NCBI GenBank assembly: GCA_038229055.1
Contig: JBBROU010000009.1
Coordinates: forward strand, 1-63,729
Reading direction: 5' to 3'
DNA length: 63,729 bases
From: JANYJA01 sp038229055
GTDB lineage: Bacteria; Acidobacteriota; Terriglobia; Bryobacterales; Bryobacteraceae
Position numbers and translations under genes: made by a program. Below the pieces are notes generated by a model. It saw nothing but the letters and a program-made list of their open reading frames with translations. It ran no database searches and had not been told where the DNA came from. Below, piece by piece: positions 1-7,293 of this stretch; position 1 is the first letter of the stretch; the number at the start of each line of letters is the position of its first letter.

Positions 1-99
1 CAACCGCCCCAGGCTCCCGCTCTGCCCACTGCGGTCTGGATCAATCCGCCGCCCAAGAATGAATCCCCCAAACCGGATTCAGAGACCAAAGCTCATTAA
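1..99 (+). CDS. C-terminal fragment of a proline-rich protein
   Basis: Frame 1 is open from the first base to a TAA at 97-99 and encodes 32 residues rich in Pro, Lys and Glu (PPQAP near the start, INPPPKNESPKPDSE in the middle). The composition fits a disordered tail, possibly of an envelope or secreted protein. The start lies outside the window, so no family can be assigned. It converges with the next gene, only one base separating the two stop codons. Confidence 0.5.
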   Translation, partial: QPPQAPALPTAVWINPPPKNESPKPDSETKAH

Positions 100-100
100 A

Positions 101-403
101 CTATGCCGGCTGGTGTCTCAAAAGTCTTGACACGTTCCGATCATCCGGATCTTTATCTGTGAGGACATGCTCGCCGGAAGGAAGCTTGATGGCCCAGAAG
201 CGCCCATTCTGGAGATAAGCGAACTGTTCGCCGTCAAGAGACAACGTCATGCGACGAGCGCTGCCCTGAAACACTCGAAGCCGGTAAACGTAAACCGCAG
301 CTAAATTGTCTGCTGCGAGCGCGGAAAGGGTCAGTAAGACAAAAATTGGAACTTTTCCTGCCGCCGATACGATTGCCTTCCCGTGAACATCAGCCAATCG
401 CAT
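101..403 (-). CDS. Small exported protein, DUF2846-like
   Basis: The 100-residue product has a hydrophobic stretch at about residues 17-31 (VPIFVLLTLSALAAD) that looks like a signal peptide. After it comes VYVYR, then DGEQFAYLQNGRFWAIKLPSG followed by EHVLT-type residues. That order (a Y-R segment, 'fluid' short strand, NGR-x-W/F, a L-P-x-G-E/K-H turn) resembles the small beta-sandwich DUF2846 lipoprotein-like proteins that present a peptide-binding-like fold. No lipobox is visible. Family assignment is by eye from the NGR and PSGEH features only. It faces the partial gene at the window start, and nothing obvious is co-transcribed with it. Confidence 0.5.
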   Translation of the reverse strand: MRLADVHGKAIVSAAGKVPIFVLLTLSALAADNLAAVYVYRLRVFQGSARRMTLSLDGEQFAYLQNGRFWAIKLPSGEHVLTDKDPDDRNVSRLLRHQPA

Positions 404-512
404 CTGAGCAGTCTATCATCACTACGACAAAGCCGTTCCCGAATCTAAGTACTTGAGAAAGTGATCAGTCCTAGACGCAAGGGTCGGTACGAAATTTGGA
501 CGACATGCGTGA

Positions 513-1220
513 TCACAACTTATGAAACTGAGGCACTGGAGCATCGGCCCAAGTTGACGCTGTTGCAATAGTCTCTTGATCGCCTAAATGCATCCGCATG
601 TCGAACAGGCGCCAGCCGACCGCTCGCTGTTCGGCAATGCGAATCGGGCCCGGGTCGGGAGGACCGGTTTCGCGAAAGCTCGGGTGCCAGGGCGGTGGAT
701 GTCCCTCTTCTTCTTTCTGGCCGGTTCGCTCACTTACCCGTTCGAAGAATTTCTCGGGACGGGCGACGTTCTCGCGAGCTAAAGACGCACAAGCGAGATG
801 CGCCTCGGCCGCGAACACGGTCGCTTCCCATGAGCCGAGGCGGTTCGGTCCGGCGAATCCGCCATCCACAAAGAAGACTCCGTCGATTGTTAGTTTGACC
901 GCATCCAGCGGCGTCTCGCGGTGCCCACCATTACTCCCATACTCACCGCCCGGAAATCCGTTCGGGTCTGACGCTCTCACGTCCGTGTTATCGCAGAACC
1001 AGAATCCATCGACCGTGATGAGCCGCTTGGAGCCGGGCAAGATCGTGTTCGCGAGCCCGCTGAATTTCCGGATTAGATTGTCATGAGCAAACGGTAGCAG
1101 CGCGGTCGGATTACAAACGAGTACAGCCTGATCGAGCGAACGCCAGAACGCGATCTGATTCCGATGGCCAAAGCTCGCCGTCAGGAAGCGCGGGTGGCTC
1201 TGAACTGGCTGCGTCAGCAA
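513..1220 (-). CDS. Hypothetical protein, 235 residues, start uncertain
   Basis: I do not recognise the family. The middle of the protein (residues about 60-140) is rich in Gly, Asp and aromatic residues (VDGFWFCDNTDVRASD, VKLTIDGVFFVDGGFAGP) and looks like a folded soluble domain. The C-terminal third is charged and Pro-rich. There is no signal peptide or membrane span. The first ~19 codons overlap a plus-strand aldo/keto reductase remnant (1164-1359), so the N-terminus shown by the open frame is probably not native: either the start is further in or the 5' end was replaced when the two genes were joined. No internal ATG lies near the N-terminus to settle it. Confidence 0.45.
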   Translation of the reverse strand: MLTQPVQSHPRFLTASFGHRNQIAFWRSLDQAVLVCNPTALLPFAHDNLIRKFSGLANTILPGSKRLITVDGFWFCDNTDVRASDPNGFPGGEYGSNGGHRETPLDAVKLTIDGVFFVDGGFAGPNRLGSWEATVFAAEAHLACASLARENVARPEKFFERVSERTGQKEEEGHPPPWHPSFRETGPPDPGPIRIAEQRAVGWRLFDMRMHLGDQETIATASTWADAPVPQFHKL

Positions 1221-1359
1221 CCGGCAGTGGTTTCGCCCATCATCGGGTCACGCAGGGCGAAGCGGCTTTCCCGGGACGATGTACGCCATCCCGATGGTGA
1301 AGGCGTTTACTTACGCGGGGATGTACGATCAGATTGATCAGCCCATAAGACGCAACTAG
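1164..1359 (+). pseudogene. Aldo/keto reductase C-terminal remnant with internal deletion and frameshift
   Basis: Reading from 1164, one frame encodes VALNWLRQQPAVVSPIIGSR, the late AKR helix/strand motif (VALxWLxQQPxVxxPIIGxR). After about 1263 the homology switches frame to FPGTMYAIPMVKAFTYAGMY then DQIDQ, which matches the AKR C-terminus (GFPHDxLxxxxVxxLVYGGTxDxID), and stops at TAG 1357-1359. Around 30 residues normally lying between the two blocks are missing. Nothing of the N-terminal TIM barrel is present upstream, where an unrelated minus-strand gene sits. It ends 4 bases before the stop codon of the convergent MDR gene. Confidence 0.7.
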
Positions 1360-1363
1360 ACGC

Positions 1364-2374
1364 TCAGACGCGCACCACGATTTTTCCGAAGTGGCCGCCG
1401 CGTTCCATAAGTCCGTAAGCCTCCCGCGCCTCTTCGAATGCAAACACGCGGTCGATGACGGGCCGCATCTGGTGCAATGAGATCGCGCGGTTCATGTCCT
1501 CGAACATGGCGCGCGAACCGACATAGATTCCTTGCAGGCGAATGCTGCGTACCAGCACAGGAACCGGATTCACTTCGCCGGCACCTCCGGTCAGCACTCC
1601 GATTAAGCTGATCTGTCCGCCGGACCGAACGGCCTTCAGAGACCTCCCCAACGTTCCGGCGCCGCCGACTTCCACAATATGATCCGCGCCGATGCCCCCG
1701 GCCAGGGTCCGCACGGCTTTCTCCCAATCGGTTGTCGCTTTGTAATTGATAGTCTCAGCCGCGCCGAGCGCGCGCACTTTCTCAATTTTTTCGTCGCTGC
1801 TCGAAGTCGCGATGACGCGTGCGCCTGTCATTTTGGCGAACTGCAGCGCGAAAATTGAGACGCCGCCGGTTCCTTGCACCAGCACGGTGTCGCCCGCCTT
1901 CAACTGGCCGGCGGAGATCAACGCATGCCACGCGGTAACGGCGGCGCACGGCAGCGTCGCGCCTTCTTCATAGGACAGATGCTCGGGAACGTGCACAAGT
2001 CCGTTTTCGTGCAGCACGACGTACTCGGCGAACATGCCGTCGATCGCACCGCCCAGGGCCGATTTCGAATCGGCTTCGGTAATCCCACCCGCGAGCCAGG
2101 ACTGCATGAAGATGCCGGCCACGCGGTCGCCCTTCTTTACGCGCGTGACGCCATCGCCCAGTTCGACTACTTCGCCCGCGCCGTCCGAAAGCGGAATCAG
2201 GGGCAGCTTCAATCCGCGCCCGTACGACCCCTTCGTCACCGACATATCGCGAAAATTTAGCGATACGGCACGCACGCGGATCAGCACCTGTCCATAGCCG
2301 GGCTTCGGCTCCGGGCGCTTGGTCATCACCCACGCATCAATTCCCGTGGTCTCGCGAATCTCGTAAGCCTTCAT
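1364..2374 (-). CDS. Zinc-independent MDR-family NAD(P)-dependent alcohol dehydrogenase
   Basis: The 336-residue product starts MKAYEIRETTGIDAW and has the GroES-like catalytic domain (residues about 25-140, with SLNFRDMSVTKG and DGAGEVVELGDGV) and a Rossmann domain with TVLVQGTGGVSIFALQFAK for NAD(P)H. The zinc-binding cysteines of classical alcohol dehydrogenases are absent, as in the quinone oxidoreductase-like MDR branch. The open frame extends 30 codons further upstream into the next gene, but the ATG at 2374 matches the family start and leaves a 7-base gap after the phosphohydrolase stop. It is the second gene of a two-gene minus-strand unit facing away from the acyl-chain genes, so it may reduce a product of that cluster (inference). 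Confidence 0.88.
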   Translation of the reverse strand: MKAYEIRETTGIDAWVMTKRPEPKPGYGQVLIRVRAVSLNFRDMSVTKGSYGRGLKLPLIPLSDGAGEVVELGDGVTRVKKGDRVAGIFMQSWLAGGITEADSKSALGGAIDGMFAEYVVLHENGLVHVPEHLSYEEGATLPCAAVTAWHALISAGQLKAGDTVLVQGTGGVSIFALQFAKMTGARVIATSSSDEKIEKVRALGAAETINYKATTDWEKAVRTLAGGIGADHIVEVGGAGTLGRSLKAVRSGGQISLIGVLTGGAGEVNPVPVLVRSIRLQGIYVGSRAMFEDMNRAISLHQMRPVIDRVFAFEEAREAYGLMERGGHFGKIVVRV

Positions 2375-2381
2375 AAGAATT

Positions 2382-3758
2382 TCAGCGCTGCAGCAAACTG
2401 CTGCCCTGCATGCAACCGCCCTTGGCGACGCCCATCGCGTCGAGCAGAGTCGGCGCGATGTCAAGCAGCCGCATACCTGTAATCTCCCCGCGTAATTTCA
2501 CGTTGGGAGCGTTGAGAATGAAGGTGCCGAACTGGGCGTGATTGCAATCGTCGGGACCGGTGTCGTTTTCCTGTAAGTAGAGCTCGGGATAGCCGAGGCC
2601 TCCGATGGAGCGCCAGTAGAGTGCACCGAAGTGAACGATCATGTCCGGCGCCACGTTACGGCAATTCTGATAAATCTCGCTCGGGCGAAACACCAGAGAA
2701 CCCATGGGCGCTCCACGATCATCGACTATGGCTTCGAACTTCGCCTTCATCTCGGCATAAAACGCATCGTAGTCGCCGGGCGCGAGAATGCCTTCCGGCT
2801 CGCGGCCCGTCACATTGAAAAAGACGCGCGCGTAGTAACCGCCTTCGCTCCACACCTTTGTGTGCTTCCAATCCACCAAGTTGGGTGAGAACGGAGTAGG
2901 TCCGGTCGGCGGCTCTTTCAGCGCCAGCAAACCCGCCTGATGCAGCCACTGATTGACGCAGAAGCCGCCTTCCAGGCGCTGTGCGCCGTGGTCGGAAACG
3001 ACCAGGACTCCCGTGTCGCTGTCCAGCATCTCCAGCGTCTCGCCGATTTCGCGATCTAAGTAATGATAGTAATCGGTGATCACCGACTCGTAAGGATTTC
3101 CGGCTTCGTAATGACGGTGCTGCTTGTCGTGATACCTCCAGAACCCGTGGTGGATGCGGTCGAGGCCGATTTCGACGAACTGGAAGTAATCCCAATCCTG
3201 AGTGTCGAGCAGGTAGCGGATCACCTCGAAATGCTTCCGCGTCATCTCGTAAATCTGATCGCGCAGCCAAGTCTTGTCTTCGGTCCGGTAACCTTTCACA
3301 TCCACCGGATAATCGCCCACGACGGCCTCGATCTCCTGCTTAATGGACGGGGGCGAAGTGTATTCATTCACCTTGGTATCCGGCGTCAAAAAGCAGCCGA
3401 TGTTGACGCCTTGCACCTTGCGCGGCGGATAACTCGGAGGCACACCGATCACGACGCACTGCTTGCCGCTGCGGGCCAGCACATCCCAGATCGCTTCCGA
3501 TTGGATGGAGGTGGAGTTCACCACGCTTAGACCCTTGTAGCTGTGATCGGAACGATTGCGGAATCCGTAGACGCCGAGCGACCCCGGGTCCTGGCTGGTC
3601 GACATACACATCCAGGCCGGCACGGTGATGGGCGGTATCACGCTCTCCAGACGGCCATAGCAGCCGCCCGCCATCAGCTTCCTCAGGTTAGGCAGCCCGT
3701 CCAGATTGAAAACGATCTCCGGCGCGGCGCAGTCCAGCCCGATGACAAGAGTCTTCAC
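2382..3758 (-). CDS. Alkaline-phosphatase-superfamily phosphohydrolase/phosphomutase
   Basis: 458 residues of the type I phosphodiesterase/nucleotide pyrophosphatase fold. The metal site begins with IGLDCA (Asp9), the expected nucleophile lies in ITVPAW (Thr45), and a late VVSDHGAQRLEGG motif supplies the metal-binding Asp-His. These are the hallmarks of the predicted AlkP superfamily phosphohydrolases found in bacteria and archaea. There is no signal peptide, so it should be cytoplasmic. It is divergent from the ketosynthase-like gene 104 bp away and 7 bases upstream of the MDR dehydrogenase. A role in removing or transferring phosphate from a lipid intermediate is plausible from context but unproven. 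Confidence 0.85.
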   Translation of the reverse strand: MKTLVIGLDCAAPEIVFNLDGLPNLRKLMAGGCYGRLESVIPPITVPAWMCMSTSQDPGSLGVYGFRNRSDHSYKGLSVVNSTSIQSEAIWDVLARSGKQCVVIGVPPSYPPRKVQGVNIGCFLTPDTKVNEYTSPPSIKQEIEAVVGDYPVDVKGYRTEDKTWLRDQIYEMTRKHFEVIRYLLDTQDWDYFQFVEIGLDRIHHGFWRYHDKQHRHYEAGNPYESVITDYYHYLDREIGETLEMLDSDTGVLVVSDHGAQRLEGGFCVNQWLHQAGLLALKEPPTGPTPFSPNLVDWKHTKVWSEGGYYARVFFNVTGREPEGILAPGDYDAFYAEMKAKFEAIVDDRGAPMGSLVFRPSEIYQNCRNVAPDMIVHFGALYWRSIGGLGYPELYLQENDTGPDDCNHAQFGTFILNAPNVKLRGEITGMRLLDIAPTLLDAMGVAKGGCMQGSSLLQR

Positions 3759-3813
3759 GCAATTTCCTTTCGCATAAGTAAATTGGCAGCATAGCAGACG
3801 CTTAACGGCCCTG

Positions 3814-3822
3814 TGTTACACT
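3814..3822 (+). promoter_or_regulatory. Candidate extended -10 element for the ketosynthase-like operon
   Basis: TGTTACACT (TGn plus TACACT) lies 40 bases before the ATG of the ketosynthase-like gene in the 104-bp divergent spacer. No convincing -35 box stands 16-18 bases upstream, so this rests on the extended -10 alone. Confidence 0.3.
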
Positions 3823-3862
3823 CGACAGCGGTTTCGGGGCGGACCCGTCCCGGGAAAATTTT

Positions 3863-5149
3863 ATGAATGGGAAATCGGGCGTCGCGATCACGGGCGTGGG
3901 CTTAGTGACGCCATTGGGGCTGACGAGCGCGGAAAACGTGGAGCGAAGCTGCCGCGGGGAATCGGCCATTGGGCCGTTACTCGCTTTCGACACCGCGGGC
4001 CAAGCCTGCACCGCCGGTGCGCAGGTCCCGGACTTCGATCTGGAAAGTGAGCTGAAATATCCCAAGAGCCTGAAGTTCATGGTGAAGGCGGTGCGTTGCG
4101 CCATGCGAGCGGCTCGCGAGGCCATCGTGCATAGCGGCGTTCGGCTGGCGGAGATGGACGGCGAACGGGTCGCGGTCTACACCGGCTCCGGCCAAACCGG
4201 AATCGAATATGACGAATATTTCCGCGCCCTGGCACTGGCGTGGGAGAAAGGTCGTGAGTTCGACTATAAATATCTCGGGGGCATGCCTTCCCGCATGCTG
4301 GACCGGTACGTCTGTGTCCGGACGCTCTCAAACAGCGGCCTGGCGCTGCTTTCGACCGAGTTTGGAATCCTGGGGCCTAGCAATAACTTTGTCCAGACCG
4401 ATACCAGCTCCGCCATGGCGCTGCATGCCGGATATTGGGATCTGATGGAGGGCCGCTGCGACGTGGCGCTTGCGGGCGGCTACGATTCATTGCTGCTCGA
4501 AGGGAACTTTCTGGCGTATCAAAAGGCCGGGCTGCTTTCGCCTTCCGATCCAGCGCGCGCGTATCGGCCGTTCGATGTCGAGCGTGATGGCCTGGTGCTG
4601 GGCGAAGGCGCTGGATTTCTAGTTCTCGAACGCTTGGAGGATGCCGACGCGCGCGGGGCTTCCTGCATCGGCCTTCTCGACAGTTTTGCATTCACGATGG
4701 ATAGCGATCCGGCAGTGCGGCTTCCGTCTCATCCCGGCAAAGCGCTGCGCGAGGCGCTGGGCGCGGCCCGTGCCAATTCTGCCGGAGAGAATCCGCACGA
4801 CTTCGTCGTCGCACAAGGCCGCGGAACCATTTCGGACGATGCGCATGAAGCGCAAGTGCTTGCCTCGGCGATTCCTGCCGCGACGCCAGTGACGGCGTTC
4901 AAAAGCCAGACCGGATATCTGGGTGCGGCAACGGCGGCTGTGGAACTCGGATTGGGCTTGCTGTGTGCGCGCCAGGGCTGCTTGCCGCCCATCGCGCGCT
5001 TGTGCCGGCCCGATCCGGCGTTCGCGCCCATCGACTTCGTGCGAAGTTCCCCGCGTGCCCTCACAGCGCGAAATCCGAGCGGTCTTTTCGTCTCCGCGTC
5101 GTGGGGAGGGCAGGTGTCTGCTATCGTGGCGCAAGCAATCCGAAATTAG
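3863..5149 (+). CDS. Ketosynthase-like protein (FabF/KAS fold) lacking the catalytic triad
   Basis: 428 residues with clear beta-ketoacyl-ACP synthase landmarks: ITGVGLVTPLG at the N-terminus, GGYDSLL, RPFDVERDGLVLGEGA and SASWGGQ. The three catalytic positions are all replaced. The nucleophile block, normally TACASG, reads TDTSSA (Thr181 at the Cys position). The first His block reads VVAQGRGT (Gln318 for His) and the second reads KSQTGYLGA (Tyr352 for His). It therefore cannot condense acyl chains by the known mechanism. Chain-length factors of type II polyketide synthases are inactive KS partners of this sort, but they sit beside an active KS, and none is present here. It heads a four-gene set with an acyl-CoA ligase, ACP and acyl-AMP ligase, 5 bases before the ligase start. 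Confidence 0.85.
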   Translation: MNGKSGVAITGVGLVTPLGLTSAENVERSCRGESAIGPLLAFDTAGQACTAGAQVPDFDLESELKYPKSLKFMVKAVRCAMRAAREAIVHSGVRLAEMDGERVAVYTGSGQTGIEYDEYFRALALAWEKGREFDYKYLGGMPSRMLDRYVCVRTLSNSGLALLSTEFGILGPSNNFVQTDTSSAMALHAGYWDLMEGRCDVALAGGYDSLLLEGNFLAYQKAGLLSPSDPARAYRPFDVERDGLVLGEGAGFLVLERLEDADARGASCIGLLDSFAFTMDSDPAVRLPSHPGKALREALGAARANSAGENPHDFVVAQGRGTISDDAHEAQVLASAIPAATPVTAFKSQTGYLGAATAAVELGLGLLCARQGCLPPIARLCRPDPAFAPIDFVRSSPRALTARNPSGLFVSASWGGQVSAIVAQAIRN

Positions 5150-5154
5150 CCTGC

Positions 5155-6915
5155 ATGCCGCCCGAAACTGTCATTCGCAGTCTGAGTCACCTGTTTTTTC
5201 ACAGCCAGGACACCTACCAGAAACAAAATTTGCTGGTGTGGGATGGCGGAACTTACTCCAGCCGTGAGTTTGCCGATGCTGTATTGCGTCTGGCTCACCG
5301 TTTTCACGTTCTGGGCCTGGCTCCGGGTGATCGCGTGGCGGTGTTCTCCGATAACCGGCCCGAGTGGCATATCGCGGATTTCGCCATTGCCCTGTGCCGG
5401 CTGGTTTCCGTTCCGATCTATTTGACGCTCGCCCCAAATCAAGCGCGGCATCTGCTGGCGCACTCCGGTGCGCGCGCCATGGTCTATTCGGGCGAGGCTG
5501 AGCGCAAGACGCTCGAACCTCTCCTGGAGCATTTGCCCGAGCTCGAATGGCTGTTCAGCATGGACGATGGCTTTCCTTTCGGACCGCCGCCCGCGGAGTT
5601 CGTTGGAACGCTGCGCCGCAATGCGCTTGAGACCGACCCGGAAGAGACCGCGACCATCGTCTATACATCCGGCACCACAGGCACACCCAAGGGCGTGATG
5701 TTGTCGCACCGGAATCTGGCGTTCGATATGGAGCAATCCATCAAGCGCCTGCCCGCTGAACGGGAGGTCGATCGCGCACTATCCATCCTGCCGCTTTCAC
5801 ATGTATTCGAGCGGATGCTTTGTTATGGATATTTCCGGCGCGGCGTTTCGATTGTTTATGGCGATTGGCATGACCTTTCACGGCTGCTGAAAACATACCG
5901 TCCCGGCCTGGTGGGCTGTGTGCCGCGCGTGCTCGAAAAAATTCGCGAGGCGGTGGACGCCAAGGTCGCGGAGTTGAATCCGCGCCGTCAAAAAATCTCG
6001 AGCCTGCTGGTGGAGGCCGCGCTCGACCGGTTGCATCATCCCAATAGGCGATCGCTGCGCACACGCGTGCTAGCACCGCTGGCCGATAAGCTGATGTTCG
6101 CTAAGATTCACGCGCAGCTCGGAGGGCTGGAATATATCATCTGCGGCGGCGCGTGGCTTGACCCGAAGCTGGAAGAGTTTTTCCGCGCGGCTGGTTTCGC
6201 GGTTTTGCAGGGCTACGGCTTGACCGAAACCTCGCCCGTAGTCTGTTTTAACGAATTCGGAAACGAGAAGACCGGGTCCGTGGGCCGGCCGATTGAAGGC
6301 GTGGAGGTCAAGCTCACCGGGAGCGGGGAAATTCTGGTGCGCGGCGGCAACGTGATGAAAGGATACTTTCGCGATCCGGAGGCCACGGCCGCGGCGTTTG
6401 AGGACGGCTGGTTCCGCACGGGCGATGTGGGCCGCATTGATGACGACGGCTGCGTCACCATCACCGGGCGCCAGAAAGAAATCCTGGTGCTCTCGAACGG
6501 CAAGAATATTTCCTATGCTCCCATCGAACAGGCGCTTTGTGGCAGCCGCTTCATCGAGCACGCGTACGTCGTGGGCGAAGGGCGCAATTTTGCCTCCGTT
6601 CTGCTGATTCCGCATCGTTCGAATTTGATGCGCCACGCTCAGGAACTCGGAATCGGCGAGGCCGAAGTACTGACATCCCCAAAAATCCACGCGTTGTATA
6701 CGGCGGAACTGGCGCGGCATCAGGCGGAGTTTTCGCGGTTCGAACAGGTCAAGCGGTTTGGATTTCTCGACGAGGCGGCGCTGCTCGATCCTGAACTCGT
6801 GACCCCGACGCAGAAGGTCCGGCGGAATGTGCTCGAGAAGAAATATTTCCCGTGGATTGAAAAGTTGTACCATGAGGACCATATCCTCATAATCCCGCCG
6901 CCTTCCAAGCTGTAG
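5155..6915 (+). CDS. Long-chain acyl-CoA synthetase (AMP-forming)
   Basis: 586 residues of the ANL superfamily. The phosphate-binding motif TIVYTSGTTGTPKGVMLSH spans residues 167-185, followed by LPLSHVFER, GYGLTETSPVV and the hinge/adenosine motifs WFRTGDVGRIDDDG and GRQKEILVLSNGKNI. The C-terminal VTPTQKVRR supplies the lysine region used in adenylation. It should activate a fatty acid to acyl-AMP and then acyl-CoA. The frame is open for 64 further codons inside the ketosynthase-like gene, but the ATG at 5155 gives the normal family N-terminus and sits 5 bases after that gene's stop, indicating coupling. Confidence 0.9.
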   Translation: MPPETVIRSLSHLFFHSQDTYQKQNLLVWDGGTYSSREFADAVLRLAHRFHVLGLAPGDRVAVFSDNRPEWHIADFAIALCRLVSVPIYLTLAPNQARHLLAHSGARAMVYSGEAERKTLEPLLEHLPELEWLFSMDDGFPFGPPPAEFVGTLRRNALETDPEETATIVYTSGTTGTPKGVMLSHRNLAFDMEQSIKRLPAEREVDRALSILPLSHVFERMLCYGYFRRGVSIVYGDWHDLSRLLKTYRPGLVGCVPRVLEKIREAVDAKVAELNPRRQKISSLLVEAALDRLHHPNRRSLRTRVLAPLADKLMFAKIHAQLGGLEYIICGGAWLDPKLEEFFRAAGFAVLQGYGLTETSPVVCFNEFGNEKTGSVGRPIEGVEVKLTGSGEILVRGGNVMKGYFRDPEATAAAFEDGWFRTGDVGRIDDDGCVTITGRQKEILVLSNGKNISYAPIEQALCGSRFIEHAYVVGEGRNFASVLLIPHRSNLMRHAQELGIGEAEVLTSPKIHALYTAELARHQAEFSRFEQVKRFGFLDEAALLDPELVTPTQKVRRNVLEKKYFPWIEKLYHEDHILIIPPPSKL

Positions 6916-6975
6916 GTTCAGGCGATTTATACTATTGGGTTCACCTTCATCCGGATTCAACCCAGGAACGTTTTC

Positions 6976-7293
6976 ATGCCAGAGATGTCTACACGCGCCG
7001 AAATCGAACAGAAAGTCCTCGCCCATTTGAAGCAGGTGGCGCTGGAGCAACTTAACCTCAGCCCGGAACAGATTGCCGGCATTGAGCCGGACAAGCCGCT
7101 GCAGGAATCGCTGCAGCTCGATTCACTGGGCGCCGTGGTTCTGATTTCCAGCGTCGAGCGGGAATTCGGCTGCACATTCGAGCCGGAGCAGTGGCAGGAA
7201 CTGGTTTCAGTGCGCGACATGGTCAACATGATTACCGACCGCGTTTGCGAGCAGAAGGCGGAGGTAGTAACTCCCGCGGAGCCGAAGGCATGA
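6976..7293 (+). CDS. Acyl carrier protein
   Basis: 105 residues, a little longer than housekeeping ACP (about 78). The phosphopantetheine attachment motif reads LQLDSLGAVVL with Ser50 as the modified residue, followed by an acidic helix II/III typical of ACPs (SSVEREFGC). The C-terminal tail after residue 90 is Ala/Pro/Glu-rich and likely flexible. It lies 60 bases after the acyl-CoA ligase, and its TGA overlaps the ATG of the acyl-AMP ligase (ATGA), a strong sign that the ligase loads this carrier. It is distinct from a general FabF/ACP operon, since no fabD or fabG accompanies it. Confidence 0.88.
   Translation: MPEMSTRAEIEQKVLAHLKQVALEQLNLSPEQIAGIEPDKPLQESLQLDSLGAVVLISSVEREFGCTFEPEQWQELVSVRDMVNMITDRVCEQKAEVVTPAEPKA

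Noticed and set aside
4963..5154. 64-codon upstream extension of the acyl-CoA ligase
   Set aside because: It lies inside the ketosynthase-like gene in another frame and adds nothing family-like; ATG 5155 is the natural start.
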